Positions 10,437 through 20,624 of a stretch of DNA of 64,000 bases are shown one piece after another. Position 1 is the first letter of the stretch; each line of letters starts with the position of its first letter. The notes under the pieces were generated by a model, which was not told the origin of the DNA, searched no databases, and saw nothing but the letters and a program-made list of their open reading frames with translations. The stretch is from Carposina sasakii (lineage: Eukaryota > Arthropoda > Insecta > Lepidoptera > Carposinidae), in the NCBI GenBank assembly GCA_014607495.2, contig CP053152.1:7626001-7690000 (forward strand), written 5' to 3'. A program made the position numbers and the translations under genes.

Positions 10437-10850
10437 GGCAAAACGGGTAGGGGTAAGACGGGTACCCGTTTTGCCCTACCCGTTTTGCCCGAGAGTACCT
10501 TGTTAAATAAAGTAAACATAACCTCAAAATTAAAGGTGAAACAACAAAAAAAAATATGGCATTCCACAGTTAGATAGAGCTAAATTAAAATGTTAATAAC
10601 AACAATGGGATAGTGATGAACATTTTTGACTAATTTCAAAAGACTTACCTTGCTTTTTTCTAACAAAATCACCAAAAAACTTTAGACACACACACCTACG
10701 CCGTGTCGCGACTTTAGCGCCCTAGCGGAACTGATTGAAACTATTCAGTGGTTGACAGCTCTCTGCACTCACACACATTGACACTCAAGATTGACGTAAA
10801 AGCGTATAACTACTTACCCGTTTTAGGCGGGCCACCCGTTTTGGGCTAAT
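10437..10850. repeat. Right subterminal repeats of the pogo-like element
   Basis: A dense cluster at 10437-10493 holds four copies of the GGCAAAACGGGT motif in alternating orientation. Two more lie at about 10814 and 10831, next to the terminal repeat. They mirror the left-end copies. The cluster lies just upstream of the transposase start codon, so transposase binding there could also affect its own promoter; that is inference. Confidence 0.6.
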
Positions 10851-10856
10851 CTCCCC

Positions 10857-13252
10857 TACGCATTCATCCCAGATATTTTCGGCTTTCCGTGATTTGTAGC
10901 CGTAAGAGAAGCTAAGACTGTCCTGTTATAACGCTCGATCTGACCGTTTGCGCGAGGTGTTGCTACAGCATTCTTAATATGCTTAACACCTAATGACTGT
11001 AAAAATTCTTTAAATTTCTTTGAGGTAAAAGACGTACCTCTGTCCGAAATTAATCGTTTAGGAACACCAAAAGTATGAAAGTAATTCTTCATAACGCTTA
11101 TAGAGTGAACAGTCTTCGTGCTCTTAACCGGTACAATGACGATAAATTTTGTGAACGCATCTATAATTAAAAGTAAGTACGAATTTTTCTTCTTACTACG
11201 TACAAAAGGTCCTAAGTGGTCAACATGTAACGTATGGAAAGGACAATCGACTTTCTCTATCGGGTGTAGTTTACCAGCTTTCTTACCAGACGGAATTTTA
11301 GCATGCGCACATTCTAGACATGAATCAACATACTTTTGAACAAATCGTCTCATTTTAGGGAACCAGTAACTTCCTTTAATTTTTGCAAGGGTTTTATCAA
11401 AACTAAAATGTCCTATGTCATCGTGACTAGCCTTTAACAACTGAAATCTAACCCCTTTTGGAATGACCCACCGATCCCCAGCATCAGTTTTTCTAAATAG
11501 TAACCCTTTTTTTAGGAGGAAGTTATTACGTATGTCAACTATATCCCCATTAGCTGGATCGTTGCGAATATATATTATACGTTGCAATTCAGAATCCCCC
11601 TGTTGTACTGTAGCTATCCAACTTGTATCAATGGCTCTAACCGTTAAACTATTTGAGTTATCTTCGACAGGATTGCGGCTAAGCGCATCTACATGACACA
11701 TACTTGTACCTGGCTTATAAATAATATTGAAATCATATTCCTGCATTGTACTCCACCATCGCGCAACTCTAGGCAACATATCGCGTTTCTCAAATGTGGC
11801 TCTAAGAGAATTGCAATCCGTGACGATAGTGAACGGTATTCCTAGAAGGTACACCCTGAAACGCTGTAGTGAAGTGACAACGGCAAGAGTCTCTAAGTCA
11901 TAGGAAGTGAACCTACTTTCCTCAGGTGACGTTTGCCTGCTATAAAAAGCTACTGCCGAAAAAGGTAAATCCTTGTTGGGCCTTTGTACAAGTATTCCAG
12001 CAAGACCCAACTTGGAAGCATCGGTATGAAGTTGAGTTTCATACGTAGGGTTATAAAATGCAAGAATAGGTCGCTTAACTAATTCTCCTTTTAATTTTAC
12101 AAACGCGTCTTCCTCAACTTCTCCCCAAAGCCACTTTGAATTTTTCTTTAAGAGTTGCGTAAGTGGCCTCGCGATCGTGGAAAACCCTTTTATGAATCGT
12201 CTAAAAAAACTAGCGAGACCTATAAACTGGCGTACCTTGTGCTGGTCTGTTGGCCTGGGAAACTTATCTACAGCCTCTATCTTTTTCTTACCTGGTCTAA
12301 CTCCCTCTTCATTTACTTCAAACCCTAAGTACTCTAGTGATTGCATGAGAAAATTACATTTAGAGATTTTTAATGTTATACCTGACGCTCGAAATAAATT
12401 TAAGGTATCGCGAAGTTTTTCAATACCTTCCTCAACGGTTTTGGATGGTATTATGATATCATCCATATAGGCAGATGCCTCCTTGAATTTTGCATTTCCC
12501 AAAATATTATTTATAGCCTTTTGAAACGTCGATGGCGCATTAACCAACCCAAATGGCATTCGATTAAATTGATAATGTCCATCTGGCGTTACAAACGCAG
12601 TTAAATGTTTCGACGCATCAGCCATCGGTATTTGATAATACCCCGACGCAAGATCTAAGGAGGTATAATACTTAAAGCCCGATAGGTTGTCCAATTGATC
12701 ATCAATCCTTGGGAGAGGGTAATGTTCTTTGACGGTTCTTTTGTTTAAAGCCCGGAAGTCTATACAAAGGCGGTAGTCGCCAGTTTTCTTACGAACGAGC
12801 AAAATTGGTGACGCATAATCAGAGCAGGACTGGCTTACAATACCGGACTCTTCGAGTTCTTGTACCATATTACGTACTATTTCCCGTTCGGAATAAGACA
12901 TTCTGTAGGGTCTATAGGCTACAGGAGTAGTATCATTAAGTTTTATGCTCATCTCCGCACCAGTGATACATCCAAGTTCCTTGGTTGTTAACGCGAAACA
13001 GTCTCTATATTCGTTTAGTAAATATCTTAAAGAATCAACATGCTTAGGTTCAATCGATTTGTTAACATTAATCATCGAGTCATCAATCACGGAGTTAAAT
13101 GTATCTTGGCGCTTATCAGAAACTATTTTATTTACATTAAACATTTTAATTTTATTTAATGGATGAGCACGTACTACTAACATTTCTTTCATTAGTAGAA
13201 AACCAGAGGGAATTAGTCCTTTTATAACAAGTTCTCCAAAACCGTCAATCAT
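10857..13252 (-). pseudogene. Gypsy pol: reverse transcriptase, RNase H and integrase core (broken)
   Basis: The open frame runs 798 codons and ends at a TAG made by the pogo insertion. The reverse transcriptase is recognisable from GDYRLCIDFRALN, SLDLASGYYQI, the PFGLVNAPSTFQ block and the catalytic YMDD at residues 262-265. RNase H follows with its first aspartate in LHTDASKLG. An integrase HHCC zinc region contains CLECAHAK, and the integrase core has aspartates in HVDHLGPF and ISDRGTSF and the glutamate in GQIERYNR. The first in-frame ATG at 13252 is probably not the real start: the coding frame extends upstream toward the protease, and a one-base insertion near 13285 separates the two. 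A one-base deletion is likely near 10890, because the integrase-like reading changes frame there. Confidence 0.85.
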
Positions 13253-13274
13253 CTTTATAACGCTCTGTATTATC

Positions 13275-14191
13275 TCATATTCCTTGTTCTGTAAACGTTT
13301 GACCTAACAGCAATGGGACTTGTAGTAATTTATCGGGAACAACAAGAACGTCTACATTAGCAACAGCTGTATCAATCTCGATACGAACATTACATTTTCC
13401 TAAACAGTTGACAACAGAATCTCCGAAACCCCTTAAAATCGGCAAATTTGTCATCGTCCAATGATCTGTTAATATTCTAGCAGTAGATTCCCTCAACATC
13501 GTGCATTGACTTCCAAAATCAATAAAACATTCCAAATCTTTACCGTTTACTTTAGCAGTTTTAAAATATTTAAAATCACTGTCCGGTGCTTGGGACACAC
13601 ATAAAACGGTTTTATTGATATTGTTGTCTCCCTTTGTTGGACAGGTTTCAATAAGATGACCAATTTTATGGCAATGATCACATTTTTTTACAGGTAACTT
13701 ACATTTATAAAAGGGATGTCCTACTTCGCCACAATTATAACATTTACTAGTTGACCTAAACTCAGAGTTACTCTGAAAATGTTTACTTATTTTATGCCTT
13801 TTGTTATCGGAAACGCTAGACTGTGCTGTTATATTAGTCTTCTCGTTTCTTTTTGGAATTCTAACATTTCTGAGATAAACCAATAATTTATCTGGTTCTG
13901 TGAACCGTGCCGCCTCAGCACTAGTTCTAATTGAATGATCTTCTATTCCAAATAAAATGCAATCAATGGCATTCTTTGCAGTTATATTACATCTATTTAG
14001 CATGACCATTTTTTTCGTAATAATACTCCTCTAGTGGTTCCCCAAAACGAGCTTTATAAACAAGCATTTCCGATAACAATTGCGCATAATTCTCTTCACT
14101 AGGGAAAGCCAAACGTAATTTATTTTGCCATTCAGACCATGAAAACAAAAGACTCGGCAATCCCTGATACCATTTTAAAGCTAATCCAGAC
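13275..14191 (-). pseudogene. Gypsy gag C-terminal part (nucleocapsid) and protease (frameshifted)
   Basis: From 14191 to about 14016 the frame continues Gag from the other side of the Bel-Pao insertion. At an A run (14015-14009 on the minus strand) the frame changes by one base and continues to the stop at 13275. The second part has two CCHC zinc knuckles (CYNCGEVGHPFYKC and CDHCHKIGHLIETC), which bind RNA in this family. A retropepsin-like block follows with FIDFGSQCTMLRE. The canonical active site is D-T/S-G, so D-F-G is odd and may be a lineage variant or a decayed residue. The frame stops just before pol, which is offset by one base. Confidence 0.8.
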
Positions 14192-14372
14192 TGTTCTGGA
14201 CAAACCTGTTTGCATGTATATTTCTTTTTAATAGTTTTAACTCACCAATCACTCATTCTCTTCTTTCATCATCCTTCACCCTATAATAACGTGCTCTGTA
14301 CAAAAATTGTAATTTAAATATTCTAATATAACATTTTCGACCACAAAAGTGTTATTATTTATGTTCTAAACA
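14192..14372 (+). repeat. Bel-Pao 5' LTR
   Basis: This LTR is identical over all 181 bases to 19813-19993. It should contain the promoter and the R region. I could not pick out a clear TATA box. Confidence 0.95.
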
Positions 14373-14375
14373 TAA

Positions 14376-14391
14376 TGGTGCCGAAACCTAA
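14376..14391 (+). promoter_or_regulatory. Bel-Pao primer-binding site
   Basis: TGGTGCCGAAACC begins three bases after the 5' LTR, the usual place for a tRNA primer site. The leading TGG would pair with the CCA end of a tRNA. I did not assign the tRNA. Confidence 0.7.
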
Positions 14392-14645
14392 TAAATTCGC
14401 GTAAAATCAGTGTCTTAGAAGAAAAATTTGTGCAACGAAAATTTTCCAATCAAATTCAACGGTCGCCATTTCGGAAAAATCATATGTAAAATTCCTGTGT
14501 GCGCAGCGCTCCTGATGGTAGTTTGGAAAAACCAGTTCAACTGTTCCGAATCGTTCAATTGAACTTTGAACGAGAACGTACGAACGTCATCACTGTCACA
14601 GTCATAAACAACATTGACAGAAGTTTGTTTATTTACATTTGAATA

Positions 14646-17600
14646 ATGGGAGGCGCAAGCGATAGACGTAAGTCCAAAGGAAGCAATGATGCAATGATCA
14701 GCGACGAAGAAGCAGTTAGGAAGTTAAAAGCACAGATTGCACAATGCAAGGGTTTAATTACCAAGACGGAAAACTTTTTATGCGAACATGAATCAAGAAC
14801 CTTAGAGAAATCTACAATTAAGGTACGATTACAGCAAATGGAAGCAAACCTACAAAAATACAATGATCTTGTTTTGGATCTAAGCATAATCACCGGAAAC
14901 ACTTCTGAAGAAGATTTTGTCGAAGACCTGCATGAAGATAGATGCATCAAAGTTATATGTACACTCCAAAATCTTTTGTGTGAGTCGGAGACAGAATCTC
15001 CTAAGCCGTCCACCTCACAAGCTTTTAGTTCTGGAGCAGGAATAAGACTCCCAGAAATAGAAATTCCTGTTTTTGACGGAAAGGACTACAGTAAATACAA
15101 AACTTTCATCGAGATGTTCGACGCAATAATCAATTCGAACTCAAGATTACAACCGGTGCAAAAGTTATTTTATTTTAAGAAGTATTTAAAGGGTGAGGCT
15201 TTATCTATAATTGAAGGGCTTCCATTGACAGGTGATTCTTATTTAGAGGCTAGGGAATTGTTAAGATGTCGATATGATAATAAGTTCTTAGTTGTTACAA
15301 ACCACATCAAAGCTTTAATTGATAGCCAATGTTTGACAAAAGGTACTGCTAGCAACCTAAGGGAGCTTGTTTCCAACGCAAGACAACATCTTGGTGCCTT
15401 GAAATCACTAGGTCAGCCTACTGATAAATGGGATTTAATCATACTAACCATTTTATTAAAAAAGTTAGATCAGTTTTCATGCAGAGCATTTCATGAAAAG
15501 AGGGACAATTTACAAATGCCAACAATAGAGGAATTCTTTGTATTTGTGGAGAGGAGAGCAAGCAGCTTCGAAGAAAGCCAATATAATGAAGGTAAGCAAG
15601 GTTTTACTTTTGACAAAAAACTAACAAAGGTGTCCAACATTGCCAATACAATTTCATGCAAATATTGCGATTCGACATCTCATAAATTATTTAAATGTCC
15701 AGTTTTTGCAGCTAGGTCAGTCGCGGAAAGGATTGATCTTGCCTCAAAATGCAAACTGTGTCAAATTTGTTTAGGCCTACACAAAGGAAAGTGTCATTTT
15801 CATTTTAAATGTTCCATATGCAACAGCAAGGAGCATAACACTTTGCTTCATTGTGACAATGAGCCAATTATTAATACGTGTCATGCTAATGCCAACAATA
15901 ATGCGGTTTTACTGCCTACTGTTAAGGTCAAGGTGATGACCCATAATGGGAAATCACACATTACTTGCAAGGGGCTTTTAGACAGTGGCAGTCAAGTGTC
16001 GTTCATTACGAATAAATTGGCTAATGCTTTAAATTTAAAACTTGACAAAAATAATAGATGTATTTCAGCCCTTGGTCGTAAAACTAAACTCACATTAGGG
16101 TCTGCAATTGTGAAATTCCAATCACTTATATCCACATTTAACTGCCAAGTAGCATGTTCAGTAGTGGACACAATTACAACTCAGTTGCCTCAGTGCAAGA
16201 TTAATAAAAGCAATGTCACATTACCGGACTCTGTTATATTAGCAGACAATGATTGGCATACTCCCGGGGATATTTCTTTTTTACTGGCAGCTGATGTATT
16301 TTTTTCAATTTTATTACCCAGCAAAATCAAACTTCCAAATGACAATCTGTACCTCATTGGAACGGAGTTTGGTTCTATATTGTCTGGCGATATTCCATGC
16401 TCAAGAGATGCTCTCGAGTGTAGTAATGTGGCTTTACACGTATCAGATTCTGCCAATAATCGTGTTGACCACCTCCTTACAAAATTTTGGGAAACTGAAA
16501 TAGTCCCTAAAATAAAATTGGAGGTTACAGCAAAGCAGGATTCCTGTGAAGCCGAGTTCAAACGCTCGGTACAGATAATAGACAATAAGTTTCAGGTGTC
16601 TCTTCAGCTTTTAAAGCCAATGGATCAACTCAACTTGGGAAATACCTTTCCTATAGCATTCAAAGCCCTCAATTGCATTGAGAAAAGGTTTGCTAAAGAT
16701 GAGAGTTTGCACAAAAGATATAAAGAATTTCTTAGTGAATATATTGAACTTGGTCATGCAAGGGTTTTACCTTTAACCAATTCAAACAGAAATAAATTTT
16801 ATTTCATGCAACATCTACCTATAATAAGAGAAGACAGGAAAACCACAAAGCTCAGAGTAGTTTTTAATGGTAATACTAGGGCTAGCAATAAATTCAACAG
16901 CCTCAATGATGTTCTGCTCAATGGTCATAAAACTCAAAAGGACCTATTTGACATATTCATTTTGTTCAGAAGTCATAAATATGTAATGGTGACAGACATT
17001 CAAAATATGTATAGATGTGTAAATATAGATCCTAAGTTTCATCACTTGCAGAACATTCTATGGCGGAATAATATAAACGATCTAATAGTTATACAATTTC
17101 AGACTGTGACGTATGGGCTAAGGAGTTCAAGCTTCTTAGCTACAAGATGTCTCGAGGAGCTGGCAGTCAGGTATGGAACAGAGTTTCCTCGTGCAGCTGA
17201 GGTGATACGCACGTCTATGTATGTCGATGATGCCTTGTTCGGCGCGGACTCTATTGAGGAGACCATTCAAGTAAGAGACGAATTTATTAATCTTCTTAGC
17301 CGTGCCACATTCCATTTGCACAAATGGGCCTCTAATGATCTTCAGTTGCTTGCCGACATTCCTGCCGACAAGCAGTATTTTGATAACAGAGAGATATGTG
17401 CGAAGTCGGATTTAAAAACGCTAGGCATGTCTTACGACACAAAACAAGATGCCTTCAATGTATGTTGTCCTACCAAAAATATAGATATCTGGGATAAGCG
17501 CTCTATATTAAGTTTTATAGGCTCATTTTACGATCCCTTAGGTCTAGCAGGACCTGTTGTTGTTAAAGCCAAGCAATTTTTACAAGTGCTATGGAAAGAG

Positions 17601-19775
17601 CAACTTTCATGGGATTCTCCCATTCCCGAAAGATTGTTAGAGTACTGGAAAATGTTTCATCAAAAATTAATATCTATGCCTGTCTTACATGTAAGTAGAA
17701 ATGTAATAACTAGCAAAGCTGGCCGCATTGAGCTTGTAGGATTTTGTGATGCTTCAATGAAGTCATATGGTGCATGTATTTATATAAGAGTTATATTTGA
17801 CGGCATTGTATATATGAATCTGCTCTGCAGCAAATCTCGAATAGCTCCAACGAAAACTGTATTGACAATCCCAAGATTGGAGTTAAATTCTGCTTTACTT
17901 TTAGCTAAATTGTATGAAAAAACTGTATCTATTCTAATTAATATTAAGTTTGATTGTAAATATTTATTTTCTGATTCAAAGGTAGTACTTTGTTGGCTAC
18001 AATCAGAAAAGGCAAACTTGCCTGCATATGTATCTAATAGGGTAACTGTTATAAACAATATAACAAATGATTGTAATTGGACTCATGTTTATGGAGCCGT
18101 CAACCCTGCAGACTGCTTATCTCGTGGATGTAACCCGGCAGACCTTCTTAACAATCATCTATGGTGGCATGGGCCAACTGAAATGTCTAATGCTACTTAT
18201 GATTTTTCCCAATGTTCAACTTTTGTATGCAACCATTTAACAAGTGCTGTTGAGGTTGATCAAGCAGTGGGTTCGGCGGATTTACGAGTACCAAAAGATC
18301 CACAAATGTTCACCAAATATTCATCCTGGATTAAACTTCAAAAAATTGTGGCTTGGATCATGAGATTTTACCATAATTGCAAAAATAAAAACAATAAAGT
18401 TTTGACTGCATTAACAGTTACTGAATTAAAAAGGTCTCAATTTAAAATAATTTCAATAATACAGAATGAATATTTTTCTAAGGAATTTCATTGTATTCGA
18501 AATGATGAAACAATTAAGACTCATTTAAAAAGTGTGGTGCCTTTTATAGATAGTGAAAATGTACTCAGAGCAACTGGAAGATTGCAAAAAGCAACCATTC
18601 CATTTTCTCAAAAGCATCCTATCATATTACCGAAAAATTGTCATATAACTAAGTTAATAATAACGTATGAACATTTATTGCTTTTACATGGAGGTTTAAG
18701 ACTTACCATGAGCAGTTTGTCACAAACATATTGGATAGTTAATTGTACTAGGGAAGTCAAGCGTATAATAAGCAAATGCGTTATTTGTTATCGACTCAAA
18801 GCTCAAGTTGCTTCTCAGCTTATGGGCTCTTTGCCATTTGATAGGGTTAATGAAGCAAAAGTATTTGATGTTGTCGGAATAGATTACTGTGGTCCCTTTA
18901 GCATCAAGCAATCCTCAATTAGAAGAAGTATTGTGACTAAAGGATATGTTTGTGTGTTCGTATGTTTCGCTACCAAAGCGATACACATGGAATTAATTTC
19001 AGATATGACAACTCCAGCGTTTATAGCTTCACTAAAGCGATTCATATCAAGACGAGGAATGCCATGTAAAATTTATTGTGACAACGCAAAAACCTTTAAG
19101 GGTGCAGATAATGCTTTAAAAGAACTTGTAAATTTAAGCTCTAAGGAACACCAAAATTCTGTCATTAACTTCGCCCTGTCACGAGGCATAAGCTTTCAAT
19201 ACATTCCTAGTTACTCCCCAACATTCGGTGGCCTTTGGGAGGCTGCAGTTAAAAGTGCAAAATATCATTTCAAGCGAGTCATTGGAAATAGCTTGTTCAC
19301 TTACGAAGAATTTAATACCATTTTAGTCATGACGGAGGGAATTCTTAACTCAAGGCCTATTACACAATTATCTAAAGATCCTGATGATTTTAGTTGTCTA
19401 ACACCAGGTCATTTTTTAATTGGTAAAGCTTTAAATTCAATCCCTGAACCAGATATTACAAATATACCGCAGAATCGTTTGCGTCTGTGGCGTCGTTGTG
19501 AACAAATAAAACAACATTTTTGGTGTGTTTGGTATAAACAATATCTTACTCAATTAAACAACAGACCAAAATGGCACTCTAGTCAACCTAATGTGGAGGT
19601 GGGAAATTTGGTGCTCCTTAAAGTGGAAAGATGTAGTCCACTAACTTGGCCCACCGCTAGAGTGACTAAGTTATATTTTGGCTCAGATAGTAAGGTCCGA
19701 GTGGTCGAAGTTAAACTTCCAAATGGATTTGTCTCAAAGAGAGCCATAAATAAAATTTGTGTGCTACCTATTTAA
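14646..19775 (+). CDS. Bel-Pao gag-pol polyprotein, intact (1709 aa)
   Basis: One frame encodes Gag and Pol, as is usual for Bel-Pao elements. A charged N-terminal part with coiled-coil character precedes a DUF1759-type Gag core at about residues 130-300. Cys/His zinc motifs lie at 338-404. An aspartic protease has its active site at Asp446 (LLDSGSQVSFI). The reverse transcriptase spans about 660-930, with KLRVVFNG at 735 and the catalytic YVDD at 859-862. RNase H follows, with Asp1035 in GFCDASMKSYG and SDSKVVLCWL. An integrase HHCC zinc region is at about 1290-1390. The integrase core carries Asp1413, Asp1479 and Glu1532 (GGLWEAAVKSA). A DUF5641-type C-terminal domain ends the protein. The ATG at 14646 follows a 273-base leader. 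The product would make a particle, copy the RNA into DNA and integrate it. No frameshift or stop is present. Confidence 0.95.
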   Translation: MGGASDRRKSKGSNDAMISDEEAVRKLKAQIAQCKGLITKTENFLCEHESRTLEKSTIKVRLQQMEANLQKYNDLVLDLSIITGNTSEEDFVEDLHEDRCIKVICTLQNLLCESETESPKPSTSQAFSSGAGIRLPEIEIPVFDGKDYSKYKTFIEMFDAIINSNSRLQPVQKLFYFKKYLKGEALSIIEGLPLTGDSYLEARELLRCRYDNKFLVVTNHIKALIDSQCLTKGTASNLRELVSNARQHLGALKSLGQPTDKWDLIILTILLKKLDQFSCRAFHEKRDNLQMPTIEEFFVFVERRASSFEESQYNEGKQGFTFDKKLTKVSNIANTISCKYCDSTSHKLFKCPVFAARSVAERIDLASKCKLCQICLGLHKGKCHFHFKCSICNSKEHNTLLHCDNEPIINTCHANANNNAVLLPTVKVKVMTHNGKSHITCKGLLDSGSQVSFITNKLANALNLKLDKNNRCISALGRKTKLTLGSAIVKFQSLISTFNCQVACSVVDTITTQLPQCKINKSNVTLPDSVILADNDWHTPGDISFLLAADVFFSILLPSKIKLPNDNLYLIGTEFGSILSGDIPCSRDALECSNVALHVSDSANNRVDHLLTKFWETEIVPKIKLEVTAKQDSCEAEFKRSVQIIDNKFQVSLQLLKPMDQLNLGNTFPIAFKALNCIEKRFAKDESLHKRYKEFLSEYIELGHARVLPLTNSNRNKFYFMQHLPIIREDRKTTKLRVVFNGNTRASNKFNSLNDVLLNGHKTQKDLFDIFILFRSHKYVMVTDIQNMYRCVNIDPKFHHLQNILWRNNINDLIVIQFQTVTYGLRSSSFLATRCLEELAVRYGTEFPRAAEVIRTSMYVDDALFGADSIEETIQVRDEFINLLSRATFHLHKWASNDLQLLADIPADKQYFDNREICAKSDLKTLGMSYDTKQDAFNVCCPTKNIDIWDKRSILSFIGSFYDPLGLAGPVVVKAKQFLQVLWKEQLSWDSPIPERLLEYWKMFHQKLISMPVLHVSRNVITSKAGRIELVGFCDASMKSYGACIYIRVIFDGIVYMNLLCSKSRIAPTKTVLTIPRLELNSALLLAKLYEKTVSILINIKFDCKYLFSDSKVVLCWLQSEKANLPAYVSNRVTVINNITNDCNWTHVYGAVNPADCLSRGCNPADLLNNHLWWHGPTEMSNATYDFSQCSTFVCNHLTSAVEVDQAVGSADLRVPKDPQMFTKYSSWIKLQKIVAWIMRFYHNCKNKNNKVLTALTVTELKRSQFKIISIIQNEYFSKEFHCIRNDETIKTHLKSVVPFIDSENVLRATGRLQKATIPFSQKHPIILPKNCHITKLIITYEHLLLLHGGLRLTMSSLSQTYWIVNCTREVKRIISKCVICYRLKAQVASQLMGSLPFDRVNEAKVFDVVGIDYCGPFSIKQSSIRRSIVTKGYVCVFVCFATKAIHMELISDMTTPAFIASLKRFISRRGMPCKIYCDNAKTFKGADNALKELVNLSSKEHQNSVINFALSRGISFQYIPSYSPTFGGLWEAAVKSAKYHFKRVIGNSLFTYEEFNTILVMTEGILNSRPITQLSKDPDDFSCLTPGHFLIGKALNSIPEPDITNIPQNRLRLWRRCEQIKQHFWCVWYKQYLTQLNNRPKWHSSQPNVEVGNLVLLKVERCSPLTWPTARVTKLYFGSDSKVRVVEVKLPNGFVSKRAINKICVLPI

Positions 19776-19812
19776 TTAGAGTTACGGAGTATGCAATGCT
19801 GCTTCCGGAGTA

Positions 19813-19993
19813 TGTTCTGGACAAACCTGTTTGCATGTATATTTCTTTTTAATAGTTTTAACTCACCAATCACTCATTCTCTTCTTTCATCATCCTTCAC
19901 CCTATAATAACGTGCTCTGTACAAAAATTGTAATTTAAATATTCTAATATAACATTTTCGACCACAAAAGTGTTATTATTTATGTTCTAAACA
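19813..19993 (+). repeat. Bel-Pao 3' LTR
   Basis: This LTR is identical to 14192-14372 and is followed by the CAGAC target duplication. The short stretch 19776-19812, between the stop codon and the LTR, should contain the polypurine tract, but no long purine run is obvious. Confidence 0.95.
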
Positions 19994-20624
19994 CAGACAA
20001 TTTAGGTAAAGCATAGTGGACAATTTGGCGTTCAGTCCAATTATATATTACAGCACACTCGTTAACTTTGATAAGCCACGTCTCTATGGTCTGATTACGT
20101 TTACTGGGATCAAACTCCGGAATAACATTTAAAGTTGGAAAACGTTCGCTACTTGGATCTGTTTTCATGGTCTGCATGAACTCTTTGAATACAGACACAA
20201 ATTCGTTATGATCACGGCTATGTTGCTCGTTATCAAACATACCTCCGCGCACGCTAGGGCTGCGAGTAGTAAGCCTCCGATCCCGTGAAACTTTGTTACG
20301 AGGTCGCGAAGCTCTGCGTGGCGTCCGCGGCGTAGATTTGCTGCGATGACGACGCGGTGTTCTGCTGCGATTACGCCGCGATGTCCTCGTATGACTACGC
20401 CGCGAAGACCTGCTGCGACTGCGCCGTGATGCTCGGCTTCGACTGCGCTGCGAAGTCCTAGTACGGCTGCGCTGTGCATTCCTGCAGCGCCGCGGGGTGC
20501 CGCTACGACTGCGCCGCGTTGTCTTACTGCGACTGCGCCGTGTGGCCCTGCTACAGTGTGCCTTCTTGGTGGATACACGTATATTAGGGCTATCTTGCCC
20601 ATTTGTTTTTCCTTTGCTTTCCAT
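19994..20624 (-). pseudogene. Gypsy gag N-terminal part with an arginine/serine-rich domain (severed)
   Basis: The frame starts at the ATG at 20624 and is cut by the Bel-Pao insertion after about 210 codons. Residues about 25-110 are dominated by RS and RR pairs (TRRSRSKTTRRSRS, RRSRSRSSRR), like the RS domains of splicing factors. A more ordinary Gag segment follows, with a PEFDPSKRNQTIETWLIKVNEC block typical of mdg3-like Gag proteins. The basic region could bind RNA or act in nuclear import; both are inferences. The remaining Gag lies beyond the Bel-Pao element at 14191-13275. Confidence 0.8.

Larger units (their letters stand above)
7775..10856 (-). mobile_element. pogo/Tigger-like DNA transposon, apparently complete
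   Basis: The 3082-bp element is flanked by TA (7773-7774 and 10857-10858), as expected for the Tc1/mariner/pogo group. Its ends form an imperfect inverted repeat: GGGGAAGGTGGCCTAAAACGG on the left, and GGGGAGATTAGCCCAAAACGG on the right read inward. Many copies of an ACCCGTTTTGCCC-type motif sit near both ends. It carries one long gene, a transposase. Insertion into the Gypsy integrase region created the TAG that ends the upstream pol frame. The element is therefore younger than the Gypsy copy. Confidence 0.88.
14192..19993 (+). mobile_element. Complete Bel-Pao LTR retrotransposon, apparently young and intact
   Basis: The element is 5802 bp, on +, opposite to the Gypsy copy it interrupts. 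Identical 181-bp LTRs (14192-14372 and 19813-19993) bound it, starting TGTTCTGG and ending TCTAAACA. The five-base target duplication CAGAC is at 14187-14191 and 19994-19998. A single uninterrupted gag-pol frame fills the interior. Identical LTRs and an intact frame mean recent insertion; whether it still moves cannot be told from sequence. Taking out the element with one copy of CAGAC restores the Gypsy gag reading frame across the site. Confidence 0.95.

Noticed and set aside
14009..14016. A AAA AAT heptamer as a programmed -1 frameshift site
   Set aside because: The next open frame is reached by a +1, not a -1 shift, and nucleocapsid normally shares the Gag frame, so an inserted base fits better.
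20165..20602. 145-codon Ala/Val/Arg-rich frame on the minus strand
   Set aside because: It is an out-of-frame reading of the RS-coding repeat in Gypsy gag.
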